From the NCBI GenBank assembly GCA_963691815.1, contig OY829648.1, positions 14,188,021 to 14,252,020 of the forward strand: a stretch of 64,000 nt of DNA, read 5' to 3'. Source of the DNA: Echiichthys vipera. Lineage: Eukaryota; Chordata; Actinopteri; Perciformes; Trachinidae. Shown piece after piece: positions 1 to 9,963 of this stretch; within the stretch, counting starts at the first letter, position 1; every line of letters begins with the position of its first letter. The notes beneath the pieces were generated by a model that saw nothing but the letters and a program-made list of their open reading frames with translations, did no database searches and had not been told where the DNA came from. The position numbers and the translations under genes are program-made.

Positions 1-539
1 GGCTGCTGCAAGTCAGCGGGATAATTCAGGCCCTGACTGTGCTGTTGCTAAAGGAAACTAAGACATGTATTTCTTATGAGTATAATTTTCCACTGCCTTC
101 TAAAAAAATCCCTTTGTGATATAGATATAAGAAGATAAACTTTGCTCCTGTCTCTCCTAATTCTTTTCACTCTGGCTTGTGATGTTCAACATCACTTCAC
201 TTATCTGTGATTGATGCTGACAAGTTACAGCCCCGATCTTCCTGTCTGAGCGCCAGGCAGGTGATAAGCCTTGAAAGAAAAATGGCAGAGCTATTGATAG
301 TTAATAGTCATAGTTCAAGGATGCTCAAATACAGCAACAACCCTTATCAGCCGAATAACTCCAAACACACAGGAAATCCATATGGCTGAACATGACAAAG
401 GACACAAGACTGAAGAGCGCTAATCTTCCTTCTCCTTTAATGCACCAGCTCCACTGGCAGAAAAACAGCCCCAAAACGTGAAACTACCACTACAACCATG
501 CTTGACGGTCATGGATGGATTAATGAACGGGCTTACCTG
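1..539. other. No recognised feature (5' flank)
   Basis: This is AT-moderate non-coding sequence. The only open frames are short and lack recognisable domains. Part of 480-540 may belong to the repeat that carries the tandem array. Confidence 0.4.
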
Positions 540-735
540 GCAAACCCCCAGGGCCCCGCTGGACTTCAACTACAAAATGTCACTCGAAGAGATCCATACT
601 GACCTCGAAGAGATTCAAAATGACTGTGTAGAAACATAAAACGACCACAAAGAGATGCAAATGAGACACAAAATAACCACAAAGAGGGTGCAAAACACAA
701 CTACATGTGTATAACAACTACACAGGGATACAAAA
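540..735 (+). repeat. Degenerate tandem repeat, about 20-bp unit (ACAAAGAGATGCAAAAYGAC-like)
   Basis: Successive units such as CTCGAAGAGATTCAAAATGAC, CCACAAAGAGATGCAAATGAG, and CCACAAAGAGGGTGCAAAAC recur head to tail with drift. I recall this kind of array as common and dispersed in percomorph fish, usually inside a larger repeat. Confidence 0.55.
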
Positions 736-887
736 AATTACCCCTGCAACCGTTTTGCATCTTTTGCTCAACTTCAGACGAAATTTGGTCTCCCACCTGG
801 CCGCTATTTTTAGTATCTGCAAATAACAGCTATGAACAATAGAGTGAGGATCAAATCAAGTTCTATTAATGCTATAAGTGTTCAGTT

Positions 888-1300
888 TAAGGTCGATCAG
901 CAGCTGCACTTCTCTGAAACCGAACTGAACAGGATTTTTCCTTTCTGTCCCTGCTACCTGCGATAAGTGTAGTCGAGTGACGGGACCTTAGGTCATCTTT
1001 TCTGGGCCTGCCCCAAGCTCCAGAGTTTCTGGGATGATATCTTTCACCTTTACAGCAGTATATACTGTATAATAGACAACTAACCCCTAATGGTATCTTT
1101 GTCATATTGGGTTGCTCCACCTGCTTATTGACTCCCTCTAACACTGAGACAAGCCCTCACATTTGGTAAGGTTGTAGCAAAAAGGGTAATTCTGAGGGAG
1201 TGGAAGTCAACTTTCCCTCCTTGCTTTAAAGGAATGATGCACCGGTGGAAACATTAATCTGTATTGAAAGAGGCTCATATATGTAGTTGAAATGTAACCT
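888..1300 (+). pseudogene. L1-like (Tx1-type) LINE ORF2 C-terminal relic
   Basis: Conceptual reading on the + strand with frame changes gives ATCDKCSRV near 954, then GTLGHLFWACPKLQSFWDDI (about 981-1040), then KRVILREWKSTFPPCFKG near 1180-1233. This order (zinc-binding C..C, GT..H.FW.CP.L..FW, then the LLxAK..IL..WK...PP.F tail) is the C-terminus of L1-type ORF2 in fish. Several stops and frameshifts show long decay. Confidence 0.65.
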
Positions 1301-1316
1301 AAATTTCTAATTTGGT

Positions 1317-1568
1317 GCCTTCTTGACGGAGAACTGCAGAAAGTGACTTTATGGCGCTTGTGGGTTGAAAACAACTCCCATGTTGCACCTTGTCCTGGTC
1401 AGCGACAGGCCTCGGCTGTACAGTTTCAGTAGACGCCTCCCGTTCCCCCATAAGCTTCAGGTGCTCATCACTATATTGCAGCTCGTAAAGGACGCCTCGA
1501 ACATCTGATTTAAGCAAAAGATCTTTGAAATCCCCTTCTTCCATATCAGACTGAGTACCTTCCGTCAT
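1317..1568 (-). pseudogene. Possible relic of a P2X7-C-domain-like (P2RX7_C) protein gene
   Basis: A minus-strand frame from an ATG at 1566-1568 contains VRGVLYELQYSDEHLKLMGERE, which resembles the RPYLYEPEYTxEEL segment that precedes the zinc-binding P2X7-C-type domain in many uncharacterised fish proteins. Further on, HGSCFQPTSAIKSLS could be a decayed CG.C.PM.T.IES.CC motif. The frame stops after 89 codons and most cysteines are missing. Recognition is by eye and weak. It lies 65 bases from the MITE at 1637 and could be part of an older mobile element. Confidence 0.28.
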
Positions 1569-1636
1569 TCCGTCACAGCACCTGTTCTCTTGGCCAATAA
1601 GCTTAGCTTAACTTCCAAGTAAGATGGCAGATGTTA

Positions 1637-2149
1637 TGCTGTGTCCCAAACCGCACATTGCTGTGAGTGTCCTGACATTCGTGCACCCTGTGCCCTATGT
1701 ACTGACACGATCAGTACACTCAATTCCCTCAGTAAGTGCTCTCTGAAATCACACACTGCTGCCCTGCACTTACCAGAAATGACGATTGTATTTCTTCTTC
1801 TGTTTATTTTTCCAAAAGCTTGTCTAACAACTCGTCTGACTCAGCACACCGCCAAAAATCCTTATGATCCTCTTTTTACATTTATAAAGTCTATCTAGTT
1901 GTTGCCGCTTGGTTGCACTGTTGTTCCGCCATTTTCCAGTTTGAATTAAGTCCCGCCTCTTCAGCTACATAGACAAAATCGCAGCGATTGAGGTTACTGA
2001 GTGTTCATTGATCCACACTCAACTGCCGTTTTTGAGTGTGCAACATGATAAATGCAGTACACTGCATTTTACCAACTTCCGGCCTGAACGCACTTCTACT
2101 GACAAAAAAGCCAGTTTGAGGGTTGAAGTGCACGATTTGGGACATAGCA
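1637..2149 (+). mobile_element. Non-autonomous DNA transposon (MITE), PIF/Harbinger-like, with TTA target duplication
   Basis: The ends are inverted copies: TGCTGTGTCCCAAACCGCAC at 1637 and, on the complement from 2149, TGCTATGTCCCAAATCGTGC. Each end is abutted by TTA (1634-1636 and 2150-2152). A 3-bp TWA duplication is the mark of the PIF/Harbinger superfamily. The 513-bp interior has no transposase frame. Superfamily assignment rests only on the duplication and end structure. Confidence 0.6.
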
Positions 2150-2152
2150 TTA

Positions 2153-2889
2153 GTTTCGGCAAGTGAAGTCCGACCCCCTGATCTGTAATAGGTCTGTAGT
2201 GTCAGTGGGTCCCAACTAGTGCTTGTAGTTTTACCAGAGCCCATATCTCTATCAATTCCTGCTTTAAATGATGCAAAAAGAGGATTTTTACGGCATTTAA
2301 AGCAGGAAATGTTAGAGGCAGATACGGCTCTCTCCCGTCTCGGGGGAAAATGAGGGAATGGTGCACAGGCATTAAAAATTGGGTTTCTAACGATACAAAT
2401 CTTAATGCAAATCGGGGAAGTATTCCTAAATGACACAGTTTCATATTCGGTATGCTCTGTTGAATTCCTACCCCAACTTTCTCAACATCTGCGGGATGGA
2501 GAAATGTCAACCTGGGAATTAGTTGTATCAGAATGTGTTGTACTGCACTATAGTCCATTGTATTTGCTTTGTTTTTTTGTATCTACTAGCCTTTATCTTG
2601 TGCCTCCCTGAATCTCACTTAGCCATGGACCTTATAACTGACCTTTAATCCATCTGTGGACATATGACTGATTTGCATACATGCACTTTATATGTGAACT
2701 GGAAGGTTTTTTGTTTTTGTGTGTTTTGTTTAGTTTACTTCGTTTGTTACTTTTTGTTGTTGTTGTTGTCGTGTTGTTCCGTTTCTCATGTCTATTTTCT
2801 TTTTCCTGCTGCGCTAAAACATTTTTTAATTTTTTTTTAAAAAGGGGCAATAGCATCACAAAGTCTGTGTCTTGCTTCTATATAGGAAA
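2153..2889. other. Unassigned sequence between MITE and Tc1 relic
   Basis: Frames on the minus strand reach 118-143 codons but overlap one another and show no domain; one includes the end of the MITE. 2700-2840 is T-rich with TTG/TTGT runs. Probably decayed repeat sequence. Confidence 0.35.
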
Positions 2890-3078
2890 GATGGTGGGGC
2901 CTTTTGCATGTCGAGGGTGAGTTGTGTCCAAGTTAACAGGAGCTACAGTGTCCTCAGGGTTGAAAGTGTCACCTTTACTCCTCCAGACATACCTCCTGTT
3001 ATTGTGGCCAAATGACTCCATCTTTGTTACACCTGACAAGAAAACCCTTCTCCAGAAGGCATTTGGCCATGAGACCAT
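2890..3078 (-). pseudogene. Tc1-like transposase catalytic-domain fragment
   Basis: The minus strand reads WPNAFWRRVFLSGVTKMESF then GHNNRRYVWRSKGD, matching the Tc1 catalytic segment normally written W..VL.SDETK.E.FG.N..RYVWR. The catalytic Asp of SDETK is replaced (SGVTK), so the copy is inactive. Similarity fades after residue APVN, where KHGGGS is expected. No inverted repeats were found next to it. Confidence 0.72.
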
Positions 3079-3127
3079 TTACGACGTCAGTCTGTCAGTT
3101 CTTCAGTCAGTCACTTGGTCGGTCTAT

Positions 3128-3579
3128 TAAATTTGGTCCAGACATTCATGTTCCTCAGAAAACTTTTGACTTTGGTGTTCCCCTCACTTTTCTAATAGCA
3201 TCATCATCAGGTCAAAATTTGAAATTGTCCAATATTTTTGTTTATGACCAAATACCTCCTACACTGATGCCATACCTACCTTCCCATCAGCCTCAGCTCT
3301 TCTTTGGGTTTAGTGCTACATTGCAAATGCCAACACACTAAACCAAGATGGGGAAGATAGTAAACATTATACCTGCGCAACACTGATGATAGCATTTAGG
3401 AAAGTACCGCCTCACAGAGCCGCTAGCATATAGAAGCTTTTATTGCACTTTTTAATGTGTAATCAGCAATGTTGTAAAACCACAGAACTCAATCAACAAG
3501 TGTGACCATGACTCACACGTAGTTCTCTATCCACAAACATGTATTTGTTCATTTGCATGGCTGTAGACTTTTGCTCTTG
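3128..3579 (+). repeat. Teleost dispersed repeat, interrupted copy
   Basis: The order of phrases (GGTCCAGACATTCATGTTCC, CATCATCAGGTCAAAATTTG, CAATATTTTTGTTTATGACC, CCCATCAGCCTCAGCT, AAACATTATACCTGC, CCTCACAGAGCCGCTAGCAT, then GCATGGCTGTAGACTTTTGC) matches a very common fish repeat as I remember it. The last two phrases should be contiguous. Here about 125 bp (about 3431-3555) separates them, suggesting an insertion. Confidence 0.5.
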
Positions 3580-4796
3580 TTTGTTTGTTTGTTTGTCACT
3601 TGACTGTGTGTGCACCTGTGTTCCAGCAGCTTATTCATCACAGCAGACTTGGTTTTTGTGAGTCTTGGACCATCAGCTGTCTCTCAGCAAAGTGTTACAC
3701 TTTGGGTTTTCTTTCAGACTTTCACAAAGACACCAATGTTGCCAGTACTCAGTTGTCTGCACTGATGATCTTGGGACCTGAAGCTGCTTTGACATGACCA
3801 CAAGTGTCATTCCTGATTTGTCTATTATGCACTTTTGTAGATCTGTACCGAGCTCTTTGGACCTTTATTGTGATGTTTGTGGCTCAATTATAATGCGTGC
3901 ATTCAAACACGTCTTATTTATAAAAGCACAGAAAAGTTACCAACTGTGCTGAATCCCATTTTTTATCTATGCCCCCAGTATTTATATACAAGTTCATTTG
4001 TATATTTTTGCTTCACAAAAAATAAAAGAACCCAAAGATATTTGTTTTGTGACAACACAGTTGCAGAAATAATTTAAGTCCCCAAACTGTCCAAAGTGTC
4101 CCTGAAAAGTGTATTTAAACCTTTGACCACCATTTACAAAAACATTTGCCCAAGTACACAACATTCAATACATGCAGGGACAGTTACAACATGTTCCCAA
4201 TCATCACCTGTCTAAATGCAGCCTGCATGCTTCATGGGATTGGTTATTTTTGCACACACTGAATATTTATGTCCTAATTTGGGCTATTTTTCTCTCATGT
4301 TTTTAAACTGGAGGTTATTTATAGTGACTAGACACACTGTACTCTGACACAGCCGGCTTCTTTCAGGCATGCAATCATCACTTGCACGCACTTGCACTCT
4401 GTCAAGTGAATGTCATTACAATAATTCCAGGGAGTAAAGCAACAGTTTGTTTGTTGACTCCCAGACCCCTCGCTGAACTTTTACACTCGTTCTCCTTCCC
4501 TGATCCACAACTTCCTCATCCCTCTCCTTGTGAGAACATAAACAAACACTGTTTTTATTATTGTCATTCTGGGAAGTTTTGAAGACACAACACCCCGTGG
4601 TTCCTCCCATTCTCAGCGTGCAGATCGCTGACCCCTGGGGTCACGGAGCAGCACTGTGGTCGGTCAGGCCTGAGTCGCAGGATGTCGAAGTAGCGTGCCC
4701 CAGGGCTGTGGCTGGAAATAGGACTTGGGAAAAGCGAATAGTTAAAGCCTTGATGACTGGCTTCCCCGCTGCTCCTCTGGGATGGAAAAGAACAGG

Positions 4797-4798
<2 letters not shown>
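3580..4798. other. No recognised feature
   Basis: Mostly AT-rich non-coding sequence with a short TTTG run at 3580-3596. No domain-bearing frame on either strand. Confidence 0.4.

Positions 4799-4856
<58 letters not shown>
4799..4856 (+). repeat. (CA)n microsatellite, about 58 bp
   Basis: Perfect CA dinucleotide array. It creates spurious poly-Thr-His and poly-Cys-Val frames on both strands. Confidence 0.98.
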
Positions 4857-4858
<2 letters not shown>

Positions 4859-5390
4859 AAACCTCTCTGTCAAACAACTGACAAGGGCTTGGGGGCCAGT
4901 GCTCAGGCTTCATTCCACAGGGTCAATAACAATAGTAAAAGGCAGACGGAAGAGGAAACTAATCAAGGATTTTGTCAGTTTGTTTGGCAGCCATGTTGCT
5001 ATTAATTTGTCAGAGGGGGGAATATCTTTGCAGATGTCGGGTCAGGTTACTGTTACTAAGAGTAGCAGTTAGTGTCTCGCTCCCCTGTATTCAGGGTGTC
5101 ATGAACGCCGCAGTCTGTCTTTGATCCTCTCAGAAGAAATAGTTCTCACCTTAAATGTGGCGTTTGCAACGTCCAGGATGGCTGGTGCACGGCTGAGTGT
5201 GTTTCCTTTGTAAACACTAATACAATGCTGCTGCATTTATCGCACAACCATGGCTCACTCTTGGGAAGTAATTGTTTCCCATTTTCTCTTTTTAGTCTCA
5301 GTCGATCTGTGTGCCAGTGAGAAAATACGTTCTACACTCTGACCTGCAGCTTAGGTTTATTTTTGTAGGGAAAATGTATTTTTTATTGTA

Positions 5391-5407
5391 CCCCCCCCCC
5401 CCCCCCC
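5391..5407 (+). repeat. Poly-C run, 17 bp
   Basis: An uninterrupted homopolymer, prone to sequencing or assembly length error. Confidence 0.95.
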
Positions 5408-6244
5408 TTCTGATACATCTCTGCTAGAAACTATTTATAGGTTGTTGTTGCAAATACATTTCAGTTGCATGTTTGTAATTTTTTAAGATACAGGTTTAAA
5501 TTCACATATTTTTAAACAATTTTCTGCTCTTTTCTCAACACTCATTTATTATTTGGACATGTGTGTCCATGGGTGCTTAGATGGATATCTAAAGCCTTTT
5601 GGATTTGGATATATCCATTCAGGGAGGACACAGAGGGTCATTGTCAGGTCCCCGTGTCACTGGAATCCTGTGAATTTTCTATCCCCGCTCTGATCTGCAC
5701 TCACAAGTCACCCTGCAGATGGTTTCACATGCACTGAAAGAGGGGGTTGATAATAAAAAACACTATAAATGTCACATTTTACACAATGACACAACATCAT
5801 CATATTACAAACAACATCCATCTGTTATCATTAATCTACTTGTTAAAATAAGATCATAAACACAGATGGATGAATTCGCTAATATCTTTAAAGGAAAGAA
5901 AAGCGTTCAAGTAGCTCACTGATAAAAGTCTTCCTCCTACGAAGTGATTTGGTCAATTATTCTAAAGTCCTAAAATCATAGTTGGTTAAAGGGGCTGTAC
6001 TCAACATTCAAAACATTAATAGAGCAACAAACAATTTTCTAAGTAAAGATATGGCGTCCTGAGACGGATGAAGTCAGTCTCCCTCTGTGTCTGTAGTCAT
6101 CTCAGTTTCTTTGTTATTTGTTTTGATTTGCACGTGCATGTTAGTACATGTGGCCTTTAAAAAATGTTGGTGTATATTGGGGTGAGAGCCATGTGGAGAC
6201 AACCCCAGCCAATTTTTTTGAGTATTTTGAGTAAAGCTACTTTA
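5408..6244. other. No recognised gene; weakly repeat-like
   Basis: AT-rich sequence. The part from about 5990 onward (GGGGCTGTACTCAACATTC ...) has the look of a dispersed element but I cannot name it or find its ends. Confidence 0.35.
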
Positions 6245-6600
6245 AAGGGGGGATATTTTGCTCCTTTTCTGTCCATACTTATATTTATTTTGGATTTCTA
6301 CTAGAACATGTTTACATGCTAATGTAAGAAAAAAACATTATTATTTTTCTCATAGTGTCTGTCTCACTAAAATGCTCTGTTTTAGTGTTTTAGCCTTTCT
6401 CTTTAAGCCCCTGTCCCAAAAAAGTCTGCACTGTCATTGCAACTGAGGAATGACAGTAACGGCACTACAGGTATAAAGTCCTGACGGCTCATTTAAAGGC
6501 ACAGTTTCTGAATACAGGCTGTGTGCATTTTTATAGCACCATGAACTGCTTTTCTAATAAATAAATAAAAGATGAAAATCTCACTTTTTACAATGTGTAA
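6245..6600 (+). repeat. Teleost dispersed repeat, internally deleted copy
   Basis: Both ends recall one common fish repeat: CTCCTTTTCTGTCCATACTT...GTTTACATGCTAATGT...CTCTTTAAGCCCCTGTCCC at the left, and ATAAAGTCCTGACGGCTC...AAAGGCACAGTTTCTGAATA...ATAGCACCATGAACTGC at the right. The long middle found in full copies appears to be missing around 6430-6470. This is a call from memory. Confidence 0.45.
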
Positions 6601-8615
6601 CTTTTAAAATGTGAAAAGAAATATAACAAGGTGAAGCTCTAGTCATGTTGTTATGTCCCGTCTCTTTTCCACTAGCTTCTGCAACTTAATGTCATTTCTC
6701 ATTCAGCGTTTCTTTTATTGGTCTTTCTGAAGAAATAATCATGTTTCAAAGTTTACTTTCCATATTAAGACAAATCAGCATCCAACACAGCATCTGCTAC
6801 AAGAAAGTGAAACCCTGGTTTACTTTGTATGCACAGAAAATAAAAACAATTACAGCCCCCGTAAACTAATGCAAAAATTTCACAATGTCCTGCTGCTATT
6901 ATGAGCATAGTTACAAATGCCAATGTGATTTAAATCAGGTTTTCTTACTTCTGGAACGGAACTCAGAAGCTGTTTGCTGTCCTATATGTGTGCCTACACG
7001 TGGACGCATTTACGTGCAAAGGAAGCAACAAAACAACGGTGTTCCCACAGCTACCTCCTCCCAGTGTGAGGGGAAGTATGAGAGCCATACTTTGATGTTG
7101 TGCAGCACACACCGTATCTTCCTGAAGCCAACGCACCTTTTCCCCCTGAGCCCTTGCTGCTCGGGGAGTTATAACATTGACCTGACCTTGACTGTCCCAT
7201 GTATTTACTGTGCTTCTCTCTGTGGATGTGTTGCACGAGCTGTCACTCTGACAATATGTGGATAAAGCTGTCACTGACACATCCTCTCAGGAAGGGCATT
7301 CCGGTTCAAGCTCTGCATGCAACACTCTTCCCCGTTCCTTATCAATGATAAAGCTAATCCTTTAACCCTGCACATGGCCCTATGGCCCCTGAACCTCCAA
7401 TCAGTGTGAGAAAAAAAGAAGAAATAGAGGGGAGGGTGCGGAGCAAAGGATGAGAAAAAAATTAAACATAGGGAGGGGGAGGCAGAGCAAATGAGGAAAC
7501 AGAGGTCAGGAAAGAGGAAAATGTGGGAAAGGGGAAAAAGAAGAATGTATAAAATGGAGAAGGTAGATTTGGGTTTGAGGGTAAGAAGACAAAGAGCGAG
7601 GAGCAGGCTGCAGAGGCGACCTTGACAGCCTAATCTGTTTATAGATAAGTGTGTTGTGGTCCATGTGTGGGGAAAATGCATGACACTCTTGGATGTGTGT
7701 GCGTGACCCAGGGTTAAGTGTCTTACATAAAGTCCAGGGGTGAGCTCACATGGACACACAACACACATGATGGAGGACAGAGGTCGGGTTTAGTGAAGGG
7801 TCCTATCGTTCAGGACACTGTGACACAGATAGAGCTGTCTGAAAGAGGAAGTCAAACCTTTCCTTCAGAAAATAAACTGCTATATGTCTCACTTTATCTT
7901 CAAAGAGGTTGAGGACTTCTCTTTGTCAGCTCGACATAAAGATCCAAAGAAAGTTAGATGTTAAGAACAAGGTTATGTGCACAAATAGTGACTTTTGTCA
8001 GGTTTGCTGTAATTACTTCACTTCAAAACATAGACAGTCATGTAACAGCCTCTTACCATTAGCAGCAGCTTCCTGTTCGATACAACTATATATAAGCTAC
8101 ATTTTTTAATTAACACTGAAATTTATGATTATTTTATTATTGATTCTTTTGACCAACTAACAGTCCAAATCACACACATGTAAATATTGACATAAGAAGC
8201 TAGAAGCAGAGAAGTTACAGAAACAGTTAATCAATTATAAAGTAATTGTAATTTTGCCAAACGACAAAATCAACAATTTAAGACAATTACCGACAGAGGA
8301 GCGTCGTAGTTACTGAGCGTATAAAACTGATCAAACTGTCAAACAAGGCAACACTGATCAAATATGAACAAGATTTTGTCACTGTATTGAATATTTTTCA
8401 TCTTAAATGTTTTCAGAAATACATTTTAGTTTACTGTTTAGCTGTAATTTGACGTGCCTTTTCAAAACCAAGACCAAGCACCGCCTCAACTTGCATATGT
8501 TGTTCAGTGCTACATTGTTTCTTTGCTCTAATTATAAGTTATGTTTAATTGGTCTGAACGGTTGTAGGTCTATCCAATTGCATCCAGAGGCATTTTGGTC
8601 TGCATAATTGACATT
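6601..8615. other. No recognised gene; includes purine-rich tract 7405-7610
   Basis: Non-coding sequence. 7405-7610 is about 200 bp of strongly purine-biased + strand. It produces a 165-codon minus-strand frame full of Phe, Leu and Ser with no domain, which I treat as spurious. Confidence 0.4.
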
Positions 8616-8943
8616 CCCATCCATCCATCTTCAACCACTTGTCCCAAGCGGGTCGCGGGGGGGGGGCTGGAGCTGATCCCAGCTGACATCGGCCGTAAGG
8701 CGGGGTACACCCTGGACAGGACGCCTATCGCAGGGCACATAGAGACAAACAGAGACAGACAACCATTCACACCTACGGGAAATTTAGAGTCATCAATTGA
8801 CCTAACACGTGCATGTCTTTGGACTGTGGGAGGAAACCCGGAGAACACCCATGCAGACATAGGGAGAACATGCAAACTCCACACAGAAGGGCCCCAGCCC
8901 GGATTCGAACAAGCAGCCCTCTTACTAACCACCACACCATTGA
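8616..8943 (-). mobile_element. tRNA-headed SINE-like repeat, copy A (full length)
   Basis: Read on the minus strand, it starts with a tRNA-like head containing a box-B-like TGTTCGAATCC (at 8909-8919 on the complement). It continues TGTGTGGAGTTTGCATGTTC, CTCCCACAGTCCAAAGACAT, CAATTGATGACTCTAAATTT, CTATGTGCCCTGCGATAG, GTCCAGGGTGTACCCCGCC, and ends in ATGGATGGATGG. It shares this order with 57903-58140 and 59711-59990. Tails of GGAT/GAAT type are present. Assignment as a SINE rests on the tRNA-like head. Confidence 0.7.
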
Positions 8944-9870
8944 CAATCCCTCCGTTTAAAAATTCAAAATGAGCTGAGAGGTTCCAGACTGATATGCATT
9001 TGTGAATTGGTCTGGTGATTCTAGGCTATTAAGGAGCATGAGTTTGTAAGGAAAATGCTTTGAATATCTTACATGTGCACACATGACTTGTGTCTAAATC
9101 TATCAGTGAGATAGTGAGGCAGTAAACTGTGTAAGAGTCATCATCTGAAAGGCTGATTGACCTACAGTATGTACTCTCTGATTCATAAATCCCCAGTAAT
9201 GCACATCAAGCTGCTTTATAGACGGCACCGTGTACCCTTGGTTACAGTTTCATTAGTGGCAGAAGCGATTTATCAAACACAGACTGCGTTGATCAATCCG
9301 ACGACCTGAAAGGCAGCAGTTATCAACATGGATTATCAACTTGAGTTGTGTGGTCTATGTGTGAGATTTATCAGTTCACTAATAATTTAAACTGATAACT
9401 AATAGTAATCATAATCACAGTGTTGAGCCAAGTGCGCTGCTCTTTCCAAAAGCTTTCGTCTTCCTCATCAGTGACTTAGTCTGACATCTACCGTTATAGT
9501 CAGCATCTTCCCTAATCTTCCTATTTCCCACACAGCCTGGGGGTCTGCTCCTCAACTTCACCTGGATCACCTGGGACCCACCTCCATAGCATTGTGTCAG
9601 CACTGGAGAACAATCTTGGGCAGCACTAAGCCCCAGATGCAGCGATGGTTCCCTTGAAAAATAGATAGTGGCGATAGCGTAAGGGGAGGAAAATGTCGGC
9701 TGAAATAGGCGTCCAATGGCAAGTTTTACCCCAACAGTCAACATTCGGTGAGTCTGACTACCTGGGACCAGTTCAGTCCATTCAACTTTAACCCATCCCA
9801 TTCACAAACTGGAAGGAAGACAAGATAAGAGGGAATGTTATTCATCCTGAAGGAAAAAAGAACAGTCTTA
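8944..9870. other. Unassigned; holds a featureless 128-codon minus frame
   Basis: The minus-strand frame 9415-9801 starts MGWVKVEWTELVPGSQTHRM and has no domain I recognise, no splice context and no sign of selection that can be judged by eye. It could be a decayed mobile element because it abuts the SINE fragment. Confidence 0.3.
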
Positions 9871-9963
9871 GGGGGCAATCCGGGGTCCAGTGTCTTGCCC
9901 TAGGGGATCGACCACTGATCTCCCGATTAATGGACGACCCGCTCTCCTGAACCACAGCCGCCC
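9871..9963 (-). mobile_element. tRNA-derived SINE fragment, second family
   Basis: On the complement it reads GGGCGGCTGTGGTTCAGGAG, AGCGGGTCGTCCATTAATCG, then GTGGTCGATCCCC (box-B-like) and GGGCAAGACACTGGACCCC. This phrase order is a SINE head I know from many fish genomes. It is unrelated to the SINE at 8616. The 3' body is missing. Confidence 0.6.

Noticed and set aside
7271..7768. 165-codon minus ORF rich in Phe/Leu/Ser
   Set aside because: It is produced by a purine-rich + strand tract with few possible stops; no domain, splice context or neighbouring exon.
8616..8943. tRNA gene suggested by box-B-like GTTCGAATCC
   Set aside because: The tRNA-like part is only a SINE head; no cloverleaf with acceptor stem can be completed, and the body belongs to a dispersed family.
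9415..9801. 128-codon minus ORF
   Set aside because: It looks less repetitive than others, but no motif or homologue was recognised and it may be decayed mobile DNA; kept as unassigned.
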